Assembly (NCBI RefSeq): GCF_000576595.1 | Contig: NZ_AWSA01000010.1 | Span: 55,315-119,314 of the forward strand | Origin: Intrasporangium oryzae NRRL B-24470 | GTDB lineage: Bacteria > Actinomycetota > Actinomycetes > Actinomycetales > Dermatophilaceae | Reading direction: 5' to 3' | Length of the DNA stretch: 64,000 bases | Part shown: in pieces, positions 9,001 through 18,024 of the stretch | Layout: the number at the start of each line of letters is the position of its first letter | Position numbering within the stretch: the stretch's first letter is position 1 | The notes under the pieces: model-generated | Databases searched by the model: none | What the model saw: only the letters and a program-made list of their open reading frames with translations | What the model was told of the DNA's origin: nothing | Made by a program: the position numbers and the translations under genes

Positions 9001-9357
9001 TCACTCGATCCGAGGCTGCGACCCGAAGCGGCGAACCTCCTGGGGCCAGCCGCACGCCTCAGCTAGCTTGCCCGCCCACATCGTTGCGGTCTCGTCGTCG
9101 GGCACGTCCACGACGGCGAACCCGCCGAGGAACTCCTTGGTCTCGACGTAGGGTCCGTCGGTGACCATGACGGTGCCACTGGTGGGGTCGGCACTGTAGA
9201 CCGGGCCGTCCTCCTCCAGCCCCCCGGCGAAGACGTAGACGCCGGCAGCCTTCATCTCGTTGACCGCCGCCATGGCGAGCGGCGCGCGGCTGCGGAACCA
9301 CTCCTCGGTGTGGTCGCCCACCCACTGCTGGTTGAAGTAGAGGAGGTACTCGGTCAC
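9001..9357 (-). CDS. YCII-related (DGPF) domain protein
   Basis: 118 residues of the YciI-like ferredoxin-fold group. The DGPY motif (VTDGPYVETKEFLGGFAVVDV) is the hallmark. A GTG start at 9357 has an AGGAG site ahead (AAAGGAGCAGTC then GTG). The family is often found beside ECF sigma factors, but none is here. Function unknown. Confidence 0.85.
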   Translation of the reverse strand: MTEYLLYFNQQWVGDHTEEWFRSRAPLAMAAVNEMKAAGVYVFAGGLEEDGPVYSADPTSGTVMVTDGPYVETKEFLGGFAVVDVPDDETATMWAGKLAEACGWPQEVRRFGSQPRIE

Positions 9358-9598
9358 GACTGCTCCTTTGCTCTGGCGGGCCTGGTGGACCGCGTCCATA
9401 CCCACTCCACGAAAGGCGACGGGCGAATCCGACACGGCCCCACCGGAAATGAAACACCGGCTCGAACGGGTCAGTGACCTCCAGGGGCAAAATCGCGTGC
9501 ATTCGCGCCTCTTCGTCGGCTTTGATCCCTTTTGGCGTGGCCACGTGTACCGCCCGCGTCTGACCAGCACCCGCGACCGTGAGAGCAGAGTGACCACC

Positions 9599-10243
9599 AT
9601 GCTGAACTACCCGCTCCTCGATGTCCGCGTCAGCACGCCGACGCTGGAGCTGCGCGCCGCCACAGACGAGCTGTTGGACCAGCTCGCAGATCTCGTGCGC
9701 TCGGGCAAGACCCACGCCGACCCAGCGCCGTACGACGACCCGATGTCGTTCTACGAGACCGACCCCGACCTCCGGGTCGCCAAGTGGCTCCAGGCGATCT
9801 GGCGGGGCCGAGGCAAGGTCGGACCCGACGCCTGGCGGCTGTACTTCGTCGTCATGGTCGACGGCCGGCCGGTCGGGGAACAGTCCCTCGCCGGGGTGAG
9901 CTTCTCCACGCTCGGAACGGTCACCACCTTCTCCTGGCTGTCCACCGATCTGCGGGGCAGAGGGCTCGGGCACGAGATGCGCGAGGCGATCCTGCACCTG
10001 GCGTTCCACGGCCTCGGGGCGAAGGAAGCAGCCAGCGACGCGTTCGTCGACAACCTCGGCTCCAACGCGATCTCGCAGGGTCTCGGCTACGAGCCCAACG
10101 GGTTCGACTGGGCGACGCGTCAGGGCGAACCCGCCCTGCTCAACCGGTGGCGGCTGACCAGGGACCGCTGGGAGCAGCGACGCAGGGACGACATCCAGCT
10201 CCACAACATCGAGGCCTGCCACGCCCTCCTGCCCCTGTCCTGA
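9599..10243 (+). CDS. GNAT family N-acetyltransferase
   Basis: 214 residues. The acetyl-CoA pyrophosphate loop is STDLRGRGLGHEMREAIL (R/QxxGxG/A type), followed by DAFVDNLGSNAISQGLGYEPNG, where the conserved Asn and the LGY are typical of RimJ/RimL-like GNATs. The start could also be the GTG at 9590, three codons earlier. Substrate unknown. The 240 bp between this gene and the divergent YciI gene hold no recognisable motif. Confidence 0.78.
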   Translation: MLNYPLLDVRVSTPTLELRAATDELLDQLADLVRSGKTHADPAPYDDPMSFYETDPDLRVAKWLQAIWRGRGKVGPDAWRLYFVVMVDGRPVGEQSLAGVSFSTLGTVTTFSWLSTDLRGRGLGHEMREAILHLAFHGLGAKEAASDAFVDNLGSNAISQGLGYEPNGFDWATRQGEPALLNRWRLTRDRWEQRRRDDIQLHNIEACHALLPLS

Positions 10244-10292
10244 GGCGTTCTGACGACAGGATGCAGGCCCACCATTCCTTCGGGCTCGGGCT

Positions 10293-10850
10293 TCAGCCGA
10301 GGCAGGATCCTTGCTCGAACTCTCGAAGGGTGGTCACACGCATGAAGTCGTCGTTCTCGGCCCGGGCTTGCTGCTCAGGGCTACCTGTGGGCTCGCCTGC
10401 AGGGAGGGGCCGGGTGGTGTCGTAGACGCGGACCTGACCCGGCTTCAAGGCTGTGAGGTCCTCGGCAGTGAAGAGGACGTAAAGGCTGACGCCAGAGCCA
10501 TCGTCAGCGCCCGCCTCGAGGTGATACACGACCCCCGGCTTCAGCTTTGGGACTGGTCTTCCGAGCACCCATCCGCCCTCAGGACTGCCGAATGACCAAG
10601 ACGTCGAGCCCGTTGCTGGGGCCGTACGTCCCCAAGAGGCAACCGCAGGGGTGGTGTCGTTCAGGGGCTCGGTGTCGAGAAAGGCGCCGTCCATGTGCTC
10701 GCCGCGGCACACTCGCAGATAGCCGACAGGGTGCCCCGCAGCGTCGACACCCACGCCGATCGTTCCGGTTTGAGCCGGGCCGCAGGCGGACAGCACGCCC
10801 ACGACCGTTAGGACGGCCGCGCCGGCCCGAATCCTGCGAATCGTAGACAC
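10293..10850 (-). CDS. Putative lipoprotein, unknown function
   Basis: 185 residues from a GTG at 10850. The N-terminus has a charged stretch, a hydrophobic core and a lipobox LSAC, so it is probably lipid-anchored at Cys27 or nearby. The mature part contains two beta-rich segments and no family that I recognise. The open frame continues upstream to 11615, but that part has no coding character and crosses another gene, so I use the signal-peptide start. Confidence 0.6.
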   Translation of the reverse strand: MSTIRRIRAGAAVLTVVGVLSACGPAQTGTIGVGVDAAGHPVGYLRVCRGEHMDGAFLDTEPLNDTTPAVASWGRTAPATGSTSWSFGSPEGGWVLGRPVPKLKPGVVYHLEAGADDGSGVSLYVLFTAEDLTALKPGQVRVYDTTRPLPAGEPTGSPEQQARAENDDFMRVTTLREFEQGSCLG

Positions 10851-11021
10851 GTCCGCACCATACGGCGGGCCGTGATTCGAAGTGCCGCTCACCGCCAAGC
10901 TGACATCGCACCGTGGCGAGGCGATTATCCGCAAGACTGCTCGGCGGCACACGCGGACTCTCGCGCTCATCCGCCGGCAAGAGGTCACCTCGATGAGAGC
11001 GGGTTGCACCATGCTGGCACC

Positions 11022-11387
11022 ATGACTCGAGACGACCTCAGGGTTGCGCTTGAAGGCGCGACGGGAGAGGCGGTGCCGACGTGTCGCGCCGTGCTTGACG
11101 AACCGACCGCGCAGGTGGATGCCGACGCGATCCTTGAGCGCCTGGCCTCCACAACCAAACTCGTGACGCTCTACCGGGGTCGGGCCAGCCACGTCGAAGA
11201 CATCGGGCTCCCGACGCTTGGGTTCCGAGACGTTGTCGACCGCTTGGAGGCAACGCCTCACGAGAAGCTGCGGCTTGCTCTCATCACCGGCCCGAGCGGG
11301 TACCCATGGTGCGTTCTGTTCCTCGCACCCGATCAGACCGAAGTCGTTGCCGCGCTCGCAGTTCTCGCGCCATTGAAGCCTGTGTGA
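11022..11387 (+). CDS. Hypothetical protein, 121 aa
   Basis: A soluble protein with no recognised domain. It is rich in Leu, Ala and charged residues and has no signal peptide. The ATG at 11022 is the most likely start (the frame is open from 10872). Third-position G/C is lower than in most neighbours, which may point to acquired DNA, and it lies in a stretch (10.2-11.8 kb) that also holds a gene remnant. Confidence 0.5.
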   Translation: MTRDDLRVALEGATGEAVPTCRAVLDEPTAQVDADAILERLASTTKLVTLYRGRASHVEDIGLPTLGFRDVVDRLEATPHEKLRLALITGPSGYPWCVLFLAPDQTEVVAALAVLAPLKPV

Positions 11388-11539
11388 ATCTCGGCCGACA
11401 TGCGACGAACGCCAGCGTCCTACGTGATTCGCAGTCCACCGACCGCTCATCGACAGACCCGGTGTGTCACGTCCCTCACAGGGCCGCCCCTCTGACATAG
11501 CGGCGGGCAGCGCATCGGCACCCTCGGCCTTGGGTCCGG

Positions 11540-11641
11540 TCAGCCAACGGGCGCCGGCGGGAACGGCTGGATCGTCAGCCCGGGTGAAGAGAAGCCGTGG
11601 GCGCGGTCGCAGCACGCGGCATACGCGACGCCGCGCATGGT
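11540..11641 (-). pseudogene. Remnant of a SulP transporter C-terminus
   Basis: Read on the minus strand, about 32 codons ending in TGA at 11540 match the last residues of the intact SulP gene at 13785. Both contain VAYAA, RAHGF, PGLTI and a Pro-rich end (FPPAPV against VPPSPV), about 20 of 29 residues identical by eye. The DNA match ends abruptly on the upstream side. The rest of the 417-bp gap 11388-11804 shows no gene. Confidence 0.7.
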
Positions 11642-11804
11642 CACGCCGCGATCACCCGCTGGTCTCGCCGGGATCTCAGCGGACACGAAGCGTCATCAGT
11701 CGGGTCACGTCCCGGTAACCAGCGCTGTCAGCGCAGCAGCCCACTCCTACGGTCGATTCAACGCGCACTCAATGCAACTCAAGGATGAGGCAGGGGGCAC
11801 CGCC

Positions 11805-13292
11805 ATGGGAGTACTGAACCATCGCCGTCACATCACGCACGCCGCCATCGCAGTTGTGACCGCTCTGGCCGTGACGGCCTGTGCCGCCGGCGGGTCCAGC
11901 GACAGCGGGGCAGGCCGGTCGGGGCAGGCGCCCCCCGCCCCGCCACGCCTTGCCACGGACCTGCCGACGGCCCGCGACTTCGCCATGACCGACCCGGCCT
12001 CGGATCCGCTCTCCACCTTCGCGCTCGACATCGACACCGGCTCGTACACCCGATTCAGGGATGCGGTGAACCAGGGCCGCCGGATCGCCCCGAGCGAGGT
12101 CCGCACCGAGGAGTTCGTCAACTACTTCGAGCAGGGCTACCAGGCGCCACGCGAGGGACTCGACGTGAGCATCGATGCGGCGCCCCTGCCGTTCCGCGAG
12201 GGCCACCGCCTGGTCCGTGTCGGCATCAGGAGCGCGAACGCCGATCACGAGTCGCGCCCCGACGCGGACCTCGTGCTGGTCGTGGACTGTTCCGGGTCGA
12301 TGGGTGAGGCCGGCAAGATGGACACCACCAAGGCCGCGCTGCGAACCCTCGCCACGTCGCTCCGGCCGACGGATCGCGTTGCCATGGTGTGCTACTCGAC
12401 CGAAGCCGACGTGGCCCTCGAACCCACCCCTGCCGCGGACCGACTCGCGATCGACAGGGCGATCGACTCCCTGCACCCCCAGGAGTCCACCAACGCAGCG
12501 GCCGGTCTCGCCCTCGGCTACGACCTGGCGAGGTCCATGCACACGGAGGGTCGGATGTCTCGCGTCGTGCTCGTGAGCGACGGTGTCGCCAACGTCGGCG
12601 ACACGACCCCGGGCGGGATCCTCGACCGGATCAGCGCCCAAGCGCGGGCAGGGACGAACCTCATCTCCGTCGGCGTGGGCATCGAGGACTACAACGACCA
12701 CCTGCTCGAGCAGCTCGCCGACCGCGGCGACGGCTGGCACGTCTACGTCGACACCTCGGCCGAGGCCGAGCGGGTGTTCGCCACCGGGCTCACCGGCTCG
12801 CTCGTTGTGACGGCTCGCGACGCCAAGGCGCAGGTCGAGTTCGACCCGGCCCAGGTGGCGGCCTACCGGTTGCTGGGCTACGAGAACCGCGCCGTGGCAG
12901 ACCGAGACTTCCGCAACGACGCGATCGACGGCGGCGAGGTCTTCGCCGGGCACGCCACCACCGCGCTCTACGACGTCGAGTTGCGGGAAGGAGCGCGCGA
13001 CGCGTCCTTCGTGAAGGCCACCGTCCGCTACCTCGATGCGAGCGGCCGGCCGGTCGAGCGCTCCCGACAGCTCAGCGACGCCGAGTGCGCCCCCAGCATC
13101 GAGCATGCCTCACCACGCCTGCAGCAGGACCTGGTCGTCGCCATGCTGACCGACCGGCTCACCGGGGGCCCCTGGACGCAGTGGACCAGACCCGACGACC
13201 TGCGGCAGCGGGCCGCCGCCGTCACGGCGTCGCTCGACAGTGACCGTGACGTGGCCGAGCTGGTCGGCCTCATCGACCGCGCCACCACCTGA
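11805..13292 (+). CDS. VWA-domain lipoprotein (YfbK-like)
   Basis: 495 residues. The signal peptide ends in a lipobox (AVTAC), so the protein is expected outside the membrane. A YfbK-type N-terminal block (LSTFALDIDTGSYTRFRDAVNQG, then VRTEEFVNYF) precedes a von Willebrand A domain with an intact MIDAS, DCSGSMG, and VSDGVANVG. A DUF3520-like C-terminal block follows. VWA domains of this type bind proteins through a metal; the partner is unknown. The ATG at 11805 is preceded by GAGG-rich sequence. The last 23 bp overlap the end of the convergent PH-like gene. Confidence 0.85.
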   Translation: MGVLNHRRHITHAAIAVVTALAVTACAAGGSSDSGAGRSGQAPPAPPRLATDLPTARDFAMTDPASDPLSTFALDIDTGSYTRFRDAVNQGRRIAPSEVRTEEFVNYFEQGYQAPREGLDVSIDAAPLPFREGHRLVRVGIRSANADHESRPDADLVLVVDCSGSMGEAGKMDTTKAALRTLATSLRPTDRVAMVCYSTEADVALEPTPAADRLAIDRAIDSLHPQESTNAAAGLALGYDLARSMHTEGRMSRVVLVSDGVANVGDTTPGGILDRISAQARAGTNLISVGVGIEDYNDHLLEQLADRGDGWHVYVDTSAEAERVFATGLTGSLVVTARDAKAQVEFDPAQVAAYRLLGYENRAVADRDFRNDAIDGGEVFAGHATTALYDVELREGARDASFVKATVRYLDASGRPVERSRQLSDAECAPSIEHASPRLQQDLVVAMLTDRLTGGPWTQWTRPDDLRQRAAAVTASLDSDRDVAELVGLIDRATT

Positions 13293-13737
13293 GCGACCGG
13301 AGCCCTTCGGGCCACCGCGAGTGTGCGACGGCGCTCGGGGGAGGAGCCACCCGCCTGTTCGAGCGGGTGGGGTCCCCCGCTGCGTGTGCCAGTCGCTGCT
13401 TCAGCACGGGATAGATGCCGACCGGGGCCGGCAGCACGACATTCCGCGAGCTCGCTCGCACGAGCTCAACCCAGGCGCGGCCGGAACGGGAGTGGCGCAA
13501 CCGCACGTCACGCACCTCTGCCCATGGGATCCGTGTCCGACGGAACGCGTGGACGACGACGACAGCGTCCTGCTCGAGCAGCGTCCGCATGCGGAACTCG
13601 GCGAAGGCAATGACCAGGACGTAGAGGGCCAGCCCGAACGGGAGGACCAGCCCTATGGGGTGCCACAGTACGACGTCGTCGGGCCAGCCTGAGATGCCCA
13701 TGTGCATGAACAACGACGCCTGCAGCAACCGTCCCAC
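13270..13737 (-). CDS. Membrane-anchored bacterial PH-like protein
   Basis: About 155 residues. One hydrophobic hairpin or helix (VVLWHPIGLVLPFGLALYVL) is followed by a small beta domain (RMRTLLEQD, VVVVHAFRRTRIPWAEVRDV) that resembles the bacterial PH domains found in actinobacterial membrane proteins. The GTG at 13737 has a close AAGAGG site; an ATG at 13707 is an alternative. It lies 47 bp downstream of the SulP gene on the same strand and may be cotranscribed. Its 3' end overlaps the VWA gene. Function unknown. Confidence 0.6.
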   Translation of the reverse strand: MGRLLQASLFMHMGISGWPDDVVLWHPIGLVLPFGLALYVLVIAFAEFRMRTLLEQDAVVVVHAFRRTRIPWAEVRDVRLRHSRSGRAWVELVRASSRNVVLPAPVGIYPVLKQRLAHAAGDPTRSNRRVAPPPSAVAHSRWPEGLRSLRWWRGR

Positions 13738-13784
13738 GAGCCTCTTACCGCGCCCGGGCGCATCGCCACCCCCGGCGTTCGGCC

Positions 13785-15599
13785 TCAGTCCACGGGCGAC
13801 GGCGGGACCGGCGGGATGGTCAGCCCGGGCGGAGGGAAGCCGTGGGCGCGCTCGTACCAGGCGGCATACGCGACGACGGCGGTCGGCAGGGTCGGGAAGA
13901 TCAGCGACTCCCCGACCTTCTCGACGAAGCCGGCGCCCTGGAGCGACTCGCGCATGTCCTGCTTGACCCGCGCCATCGCGAAGGCGATCCCCCGGCCAGC
14001 GAGGGTCTCGCGCAGCGTGTCGAGCGCGTCGACGGCCGTCAGGTCGACCTCGGTGTTGGCCTCGGCGTTGAGCAGGAACCACTCGACCGGGGCCCGGGTC
14101 TCGGCCAGCGCCACCGTCTCGAGCGCTCTCGAGACGAAGTCGTCGGAGTTGGCGAAGAAGAGCGGCGAGTCGTAGCGGTAGACGACGAGCCCGGGAACCT
14201 GCACCGCGTCCGGGTAGTCGTCGATGTCGTGCATCCCGGCGACGTTCGGGACGTAGCCGAGGACGCCGTCGTGCGGGTGGACGATCCGCCGGAGCAGGTC
14301 GAGGACCGAAAGCGCGATCGCGACGCCGATCCCCGGCAGCACGCCGACGACGAGGACGGCGGCCGTGGTCGCGAGCGCGAGGACGAGCTCGCTCCGTCGG
14401 AACGCCGCGATCCGCCGCAGCTCGGCGACGTCGACGAGCCGCAGTGCCGCGTAGACGACGACCGCACCGAGGGCCGCGGTCGGGAACGCGCCGATGACCG
14501 GCCCGAGCCAGAGCAGCGTCGCGATGACGAGGACGAGCGAGACGAGCGAGTGCAGCTGTGTCCGGCTGCCCATCGTGTCGGCGATGACGGTGCGGCTGCC
14601 GCTGGAGCTGATCGGGAACCCCTGGAGGAGACCGCTGCCGATGTTCGCGGCGCCGAGCGCGAGGAACTCCTGGTCGGCGTCGATCGACTCCTGGTGGCGG
14701 CCGGCGAACGCGCGCGCGGTGAGCACGTTGTCGGAGTACGCGACGACGGTGATGCCGAGCGCGGCCGGCAGGAGTGCCCACAGGTCGACGGAGCCGAGGT
14801 CGGGGACGTGGACCTGCGGCAGTCCCTGGGGCACCTCCCCGACGACCTTGATGCCGTATGCCGTGAGGTCGAGCACGCGCACCACCACCGTCGCGCCGAG
14901 CATCCCGAGGAGCGGCCCGGGCCAGCGCGGCGCCCAGCGCTGGAGGGCCAGGAGCAGCCCGAGCACGGCCAGCGCCAGCCACAGGGTCGGGAGGTGGACG
15001 TCGCCGAGGTGGGTCACGGCATACCGGAGCTCCTGGAGGAAGGAGTCGCCCTCGACCGCGATCCCGGTGATCTTGCCGATCTGGCTGACGATCATCAGGG
15101 CGGCGATCCCGGCCATGTACCCGACGAGGACCGGCTTGGAGAGCAGCTCGGCGAGGAAGCCGAGCCGGGACACCCGCCCGACGACGCAGATCAGACCGAC
15201 TGCGACGGCGAGCAGGGCTGCCGTCTCGGCGTACCCGGCGGCGCCCAGGCCGCTCGCCGTCACGAGGGCGCCGACACCGGCAGCGGTCATGAGGGCCGTC
15301 GTCGACTCGGGCCCGACAGACAGCTGGCGCGACGAACCGAGGATCGCGTACGTGAGCAGCCCCGGCCCGACCGCCCAGAGGCCGGTGACGGCGGGCAGGC
15401 CGGCGACCTCGGCGTAGGCCAGGACCTGCGGCACGAGGTAGGCGGCCACGGTGATGCCGCCGAGGACGTCCCCCCGCAGCCAGGACCGGTCGTAGCGGCG
15501 GAGGACCCCGACACCGGGCAGGAGCCGCTCCCAGCGCGAATGGTCCGGAGCTCGGCCGCGCGGGTGCCGCTGCGCCCCGGCCCCCGCCGCCTTGTCCAT
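13785..15599 (-). CDS. SulP family anion transporter with STAS domain
   Basis: 604 residues: a membrane domain of about 10-14 segments (roughly 40-450) and a C-terminal STAS domain (roughly 460-590). The SulP signature region LGGITVAAYLVPQVLAYAEVAGLP is clear. The STAS part holds VEWFLLNAEANTEVDLTAVDAL. Members carry sulfate, bicarbonate or other anions, often coupled to protons or sodium; substrate cannot be predicted. No carbonic anhydrase or cys genes adjoin it. The end of the gene is duplicated as a remnant at 11540-11641. Confidence 0.93.
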   Translation of the reverse strand: MDKAAGAGAQRHPRGRAPDHSRWERLLPGVGVLRRYDRSWLRGDVLGGITVAAYLVPQVLAYAEVAGLPAVTGLWAVGPGLLTYAILGSSRQLSVGPESTTALMTAAGVGALVTASGLGAAGYAETAALLAVAVGLICVVGRVSRLGFLAELLSKPVLVGYMAGIAALMIVSQIGKITGIAVEGDSFLQELRYAVTHLGDVHLPTLWLALAVLGLLLALQRWAPRWPGPLLGMLGATVVVRVLDLTAYGIKVVGEVPQGLPQVHVPDLGSVDLWALLPAALGITVVAYSDNVLTARAFAGRHQESIDADQEFLALGAANIGSGLLQGFPISSSGSRTVIADTMGSRTQLHSLVSLVLVIATLLWLGPVIGAFPTAALGAVVVYAALRLVDVAELRRIAAFRRSELVLALATTAAVLVVGVLPGIGVAIALSVLDLLRRIVHPHDGVLGYVPNVAGMHDIDDYPDAVQVPGLVVYRYDSPLFFANSDDFVSRALETVALAETRAPVEWFLLNAEANTEVDLTAVDALDTLRETLAGRGIAFAMARVKQDMRESLQGAGFVEKVGESLIFPTLPTAVVAYAAWYERAHGFPPPGLTIPPVPPSPVD

Positions 15600-15770
15600 A
15601 CGGCGAGGGTAGGGCGGCTGCGCCGGTCATGCGGCAGATCACACCGAGTGCCTGCCCCAACCCCGGAACAGTTCCTCGGGCCCGGCGTACGGTGAAAGCA
15701 GAGGCGACTGCCCGTCGGAGGGCAGTGCCTGACGGGACAAACGGGGGATCGTCCAGCGGGAGGAATCGAC

Positions 15771-16916
15771 ATGGGACGGCTGAGCCTCGGCATCATGGCC
15801 CGCTCGCACAAGGAGCACGAGCGGCGACTCCCCCTGCATCCCCGCCACCTGACGCGGATCCCCGACGACCTCCGCGAGGACGTCCTCCTCGAGCACGGGT
15901 ACGGCGCCGGTTTCGGCGTGACGGACGAGCAGCTCAAGGCGTCGGTCGGGGGCTTCCGGACGGCCGAGGAGCTGTACGAGGAGTGCGACATCATCCTGCA
16001 GCCCAAGCCCCTTCTCGCCGAGATCGCCGCGATGCGGATCGGGCAGGTCCTCTGGGGCTGGCCGCACTGCGTGCAGGACTCCGAGCTGACCCAGGTCGCC
16101 ATCGACCGCAAGCTGACGCTCATCGCCTTCGAGGCGATGAACCACTGGAACCGCGACGGCTCCTTCAACCTGCACGTCTTCCACAAGAACAACGAGCTCG
16201 CCGGCTACTGCTCCGTGCTCCACGCCATGCAGCTCGCGGGGGCGACCGGTGACTACGGCCGGCGCCTCAGCGCCGTCGTCATCGGCTTCGGCGCGACCGC
16301 GCGCGGCGCGGTGACCGCTCTCGACGCCCTCGGCGTCCACGAGATCGACGTCCTCACCCACCGGGCCATCGCGGCGGTCGCGGCGCCGATCCACTGCGCG
16401 CGGATCGTCCACTTCGACAGCGACACCGGCAACGGCGTGAGCCACGCGGTCACCGAGGAGGGCCCGGTGCCGCTCGCCCGCTTCCTCTCCCAGCACGACG
16501 TCATCGTCAACTGCGTCCTCCAGGACACCGACGCCCCGGTGGTCTTCATGACGGACGACGACCTCTGGCTGCTCCGGCCCGGGTCCGTCGTCGTCGACGT
16601 CTCGTGCGACGAGGGCATGGGCTTCAGCTGGGCCCGGCCGACGAGTTTCACCGAGCCGACCTTCGTCGTCGGCGACCACGTCCTGCACTATGCCGTCGAC
16701 CACAGCCCGTCGCTGCTGTGGGACTCCGCGACGTGGGAGAACAGCGAGGCGCTCCTGCCCTTCCTCCGTCCCGTCATGGACGGCCCGGAGGCCTGGGACG
16801 AGAACCCGACGATCCGCCGGGCGATCGAGATCCGCGACGGCTCGATCCTCAACCCGGCGATCATCTCCTTCCAGCACCGCGCGCCGATCCACCCGCACTG
16901 GCCCCTCGCGACGTAG
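15771..16916 (+). CDS. Alanine dehydrogenase/N5-(carboxyethyl)ornithine synthase-like enzyme
   Basis: 381 residues with the AlaDH/PNT fold. The N-terminal catalytic half has the substrate-site pattern ERRLPLHP (the usual ExRvPlxP/H) and a conserved block LIAFEAMNHW. The NAD(P) half carries VVIGFGATARGAV in place of GxGxxG. The long C-terminal part (GMGFSWARPTSF) is closer to N5-(carboxyethyl)ornithine synthases, which reductively join pyruvate and ornithine, than to plain alanine dehydrogenase. Function therefore inferred; no ornithine or non-ribosomal peptide genes adjoin it. Confidence 0.7.
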   Translation: MGRLSLGIMARSHKEHERRLPLHPRHLTRIPDDLREDVLLEHGYGAGFGVTDEQLKASVGGFRTAEELYEECDIILQPKPLLAEIAAMRIGQVLWGWPHCVQDSELTQVAIDRKLTLIAFEAMNHWNRDGSFNLHVFHKNNELAGYCSVLHAMQLAGATGDYGRRLSAVVIGFGATARGAVTALDALGVHEIDVLTHRAIAAVAAPIHCARIVHFDSDTGNGVSHAVTEEGPVPLARFLSQHDVIVNCVLQDTDAPVVFMTDDDLWLLRPGSVVVDVSCDEGMGFSWARPTSFTEPTFVVGDHVLHYAVDHSPSLLWDSATWENSEALLPFLRPVMDGPEAWDENPTIRRAIEIRDGSILNPAIISFQHRAPIHPHWPLAT

Positions 16917-16965
16917 CGCCGACGTCGGGAGGTCGGCCCCGCGGACGAGTACGAGGAGGGCGACC

Positions 16966-17946
16966 ATGGGCAACGGTCGAGCCAGCCACCGACCGGGCCG
17001 TCTCGCGGTCGCCGTCGCAGCGGTCGCGGCCTTCGCCCTCCCGCTGGCCGCCTGCACGACAGGCTCACCGGGCGGGACCGGCACCACTGGTGCGAGCACC
17101 GGGGGGAGCGCCACCCCAACGGGCACCACGAGCGCCACCTCCACCGTCCCCGCGCCCGTCCCGACGCAGAGCCCGCCGTCGCCGACGACGACGCGCCCGA
17201 CGAGCACCACCCGGCCCCCCACGTCGACCAGTCCGCGGCCGACCACCCGGGCCCCGAGCCCGACGAGCCCGACCACAAAGCCGCCGAGCACGACGTGCTC
17301 GATCCCGAGCAGCCTGCTCGGCCGCGACCTGACGACCCTCGGCACCTCCCGCAAGGTCCTCGCGCTCACCTTCGACGGCGGCGCCGACAACGCCGGGGTC
17401 GCCTCGATCCTGTCGACGCTGTCGGCCAAGGGCGTGCCGGCGACCTTCTTCCTCACGGGCGAGTTCGTCAACAGCTTCCCTGCGAGCGCCCGCGCCGTCT
17501 CCCGGTACCCGGTCGGCAACCACACCTTCAGCCATCCGGACCTGACGCTGAAGTCGGACAGTGCGATCCGGACCGAGATCCGGACGGCAGCCTCGCGGAT
17601 CAAGGCCGTCACGGGCCAGGACCCGCGGCCGTACTTCCGCTTCCCGTTCGGCGCCGTCAACGCCCGGACCATCTCGGTCGTCAACAGCGAGTGCTACGTC
17701 CCGTTCCGCTGGACCGTCGACACGCTCGGCTGGAAGGGCACGTCCGGCGGCCAGTCCGTGTCGACGGTCGTCGACCGGGTCCTCGACGCGGCGCGGCCGG
17801 GCGAGATCGTCCTCATGCATGTCGGGGCCCACCCGACCGACCACTCCACGCTCGACGCGAGCGCGCTCCCGGCCGTGATCGACGGTCTGAGGGCTCGCGG
17901 GTACTCGTTCGTCACGCTCGGCGCGGTGATCGGACCGGCGCCCTGA
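16966..17946 (+). CDS. Polysaccharide deacetylase lipoprotein (NodB-like)
   Basis: 326 residues. A signal peptide ends in a lipobox (LPLAAC), followed by about 80 residues of Thr/Pro/Ser linker, then a NodB homology domain (about 125-320). Motif 1 reads TFDGGAD, motif 2 HTFSHPD (metal His pair), motif 3 RFPFG and the late motif VLMHVGAH. The enzyme is expected to remove acetyl groups from cell-wall or extracellular sugars. TFDGG replaces the common TFDDG, a variant also seen in active relatives. GAGGAGGG precedes the ATG. It may follow the upstream gene in one transcript (gap 49 bp). Confidence 0.88.
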   Translation: MGNGRASHRPGRLAVAVAAVAAFALPLAACTTGSPGGTGTTGASTGGSATPTGTTSATSTVPAPVPTQSPPSPTTTRPTSTTRPPTSTSPRPTTRAPSPTSPTTKPPSTTCSIPSSLLGRDLTTLGTSRKVLALTFDGGADNAGVASILSTLSAKGVPATFFLTGEFVNSFPASARAVSRYPVGNHTFSHPDLTLKSDSAIRTEIRTAASRIKAVTGQDPRPYFRFPFGAVNARTISVVNSECYVPFRWTVDTLGWKGTSGGQSVSTVVDRVLDAARPGEIVLMHVGAHPTDHSTLDASALPAVIDGLRARGYSFVTLGAVIGPAP

Positions 17947-18024
17947 GCCTCAGCACGGCACCCTCTCCACGGCACCCTGTCCATGGCGGGCTCTACCCGA
18001 CAGGGGTATGCCGGCCGGCGGGGT

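Noticed and set aside
10293..11615. A 440-residue form of the lipoprotein gene
   Set aside because: The upstream 255 codons run antisense to the gene at 11022 and over a SulP remnant; the signal peptide marks the true start at 10850.
13270..15660. A 796-codon open frame antisense-like to the SulP gene on the same strand in another frame
   Set aside because: Only its last 155 codons look like protein (the PH-like gene); the rest is the out-of-frame shadow of SulP, Arg/Ala/Pro-rich with no domain.
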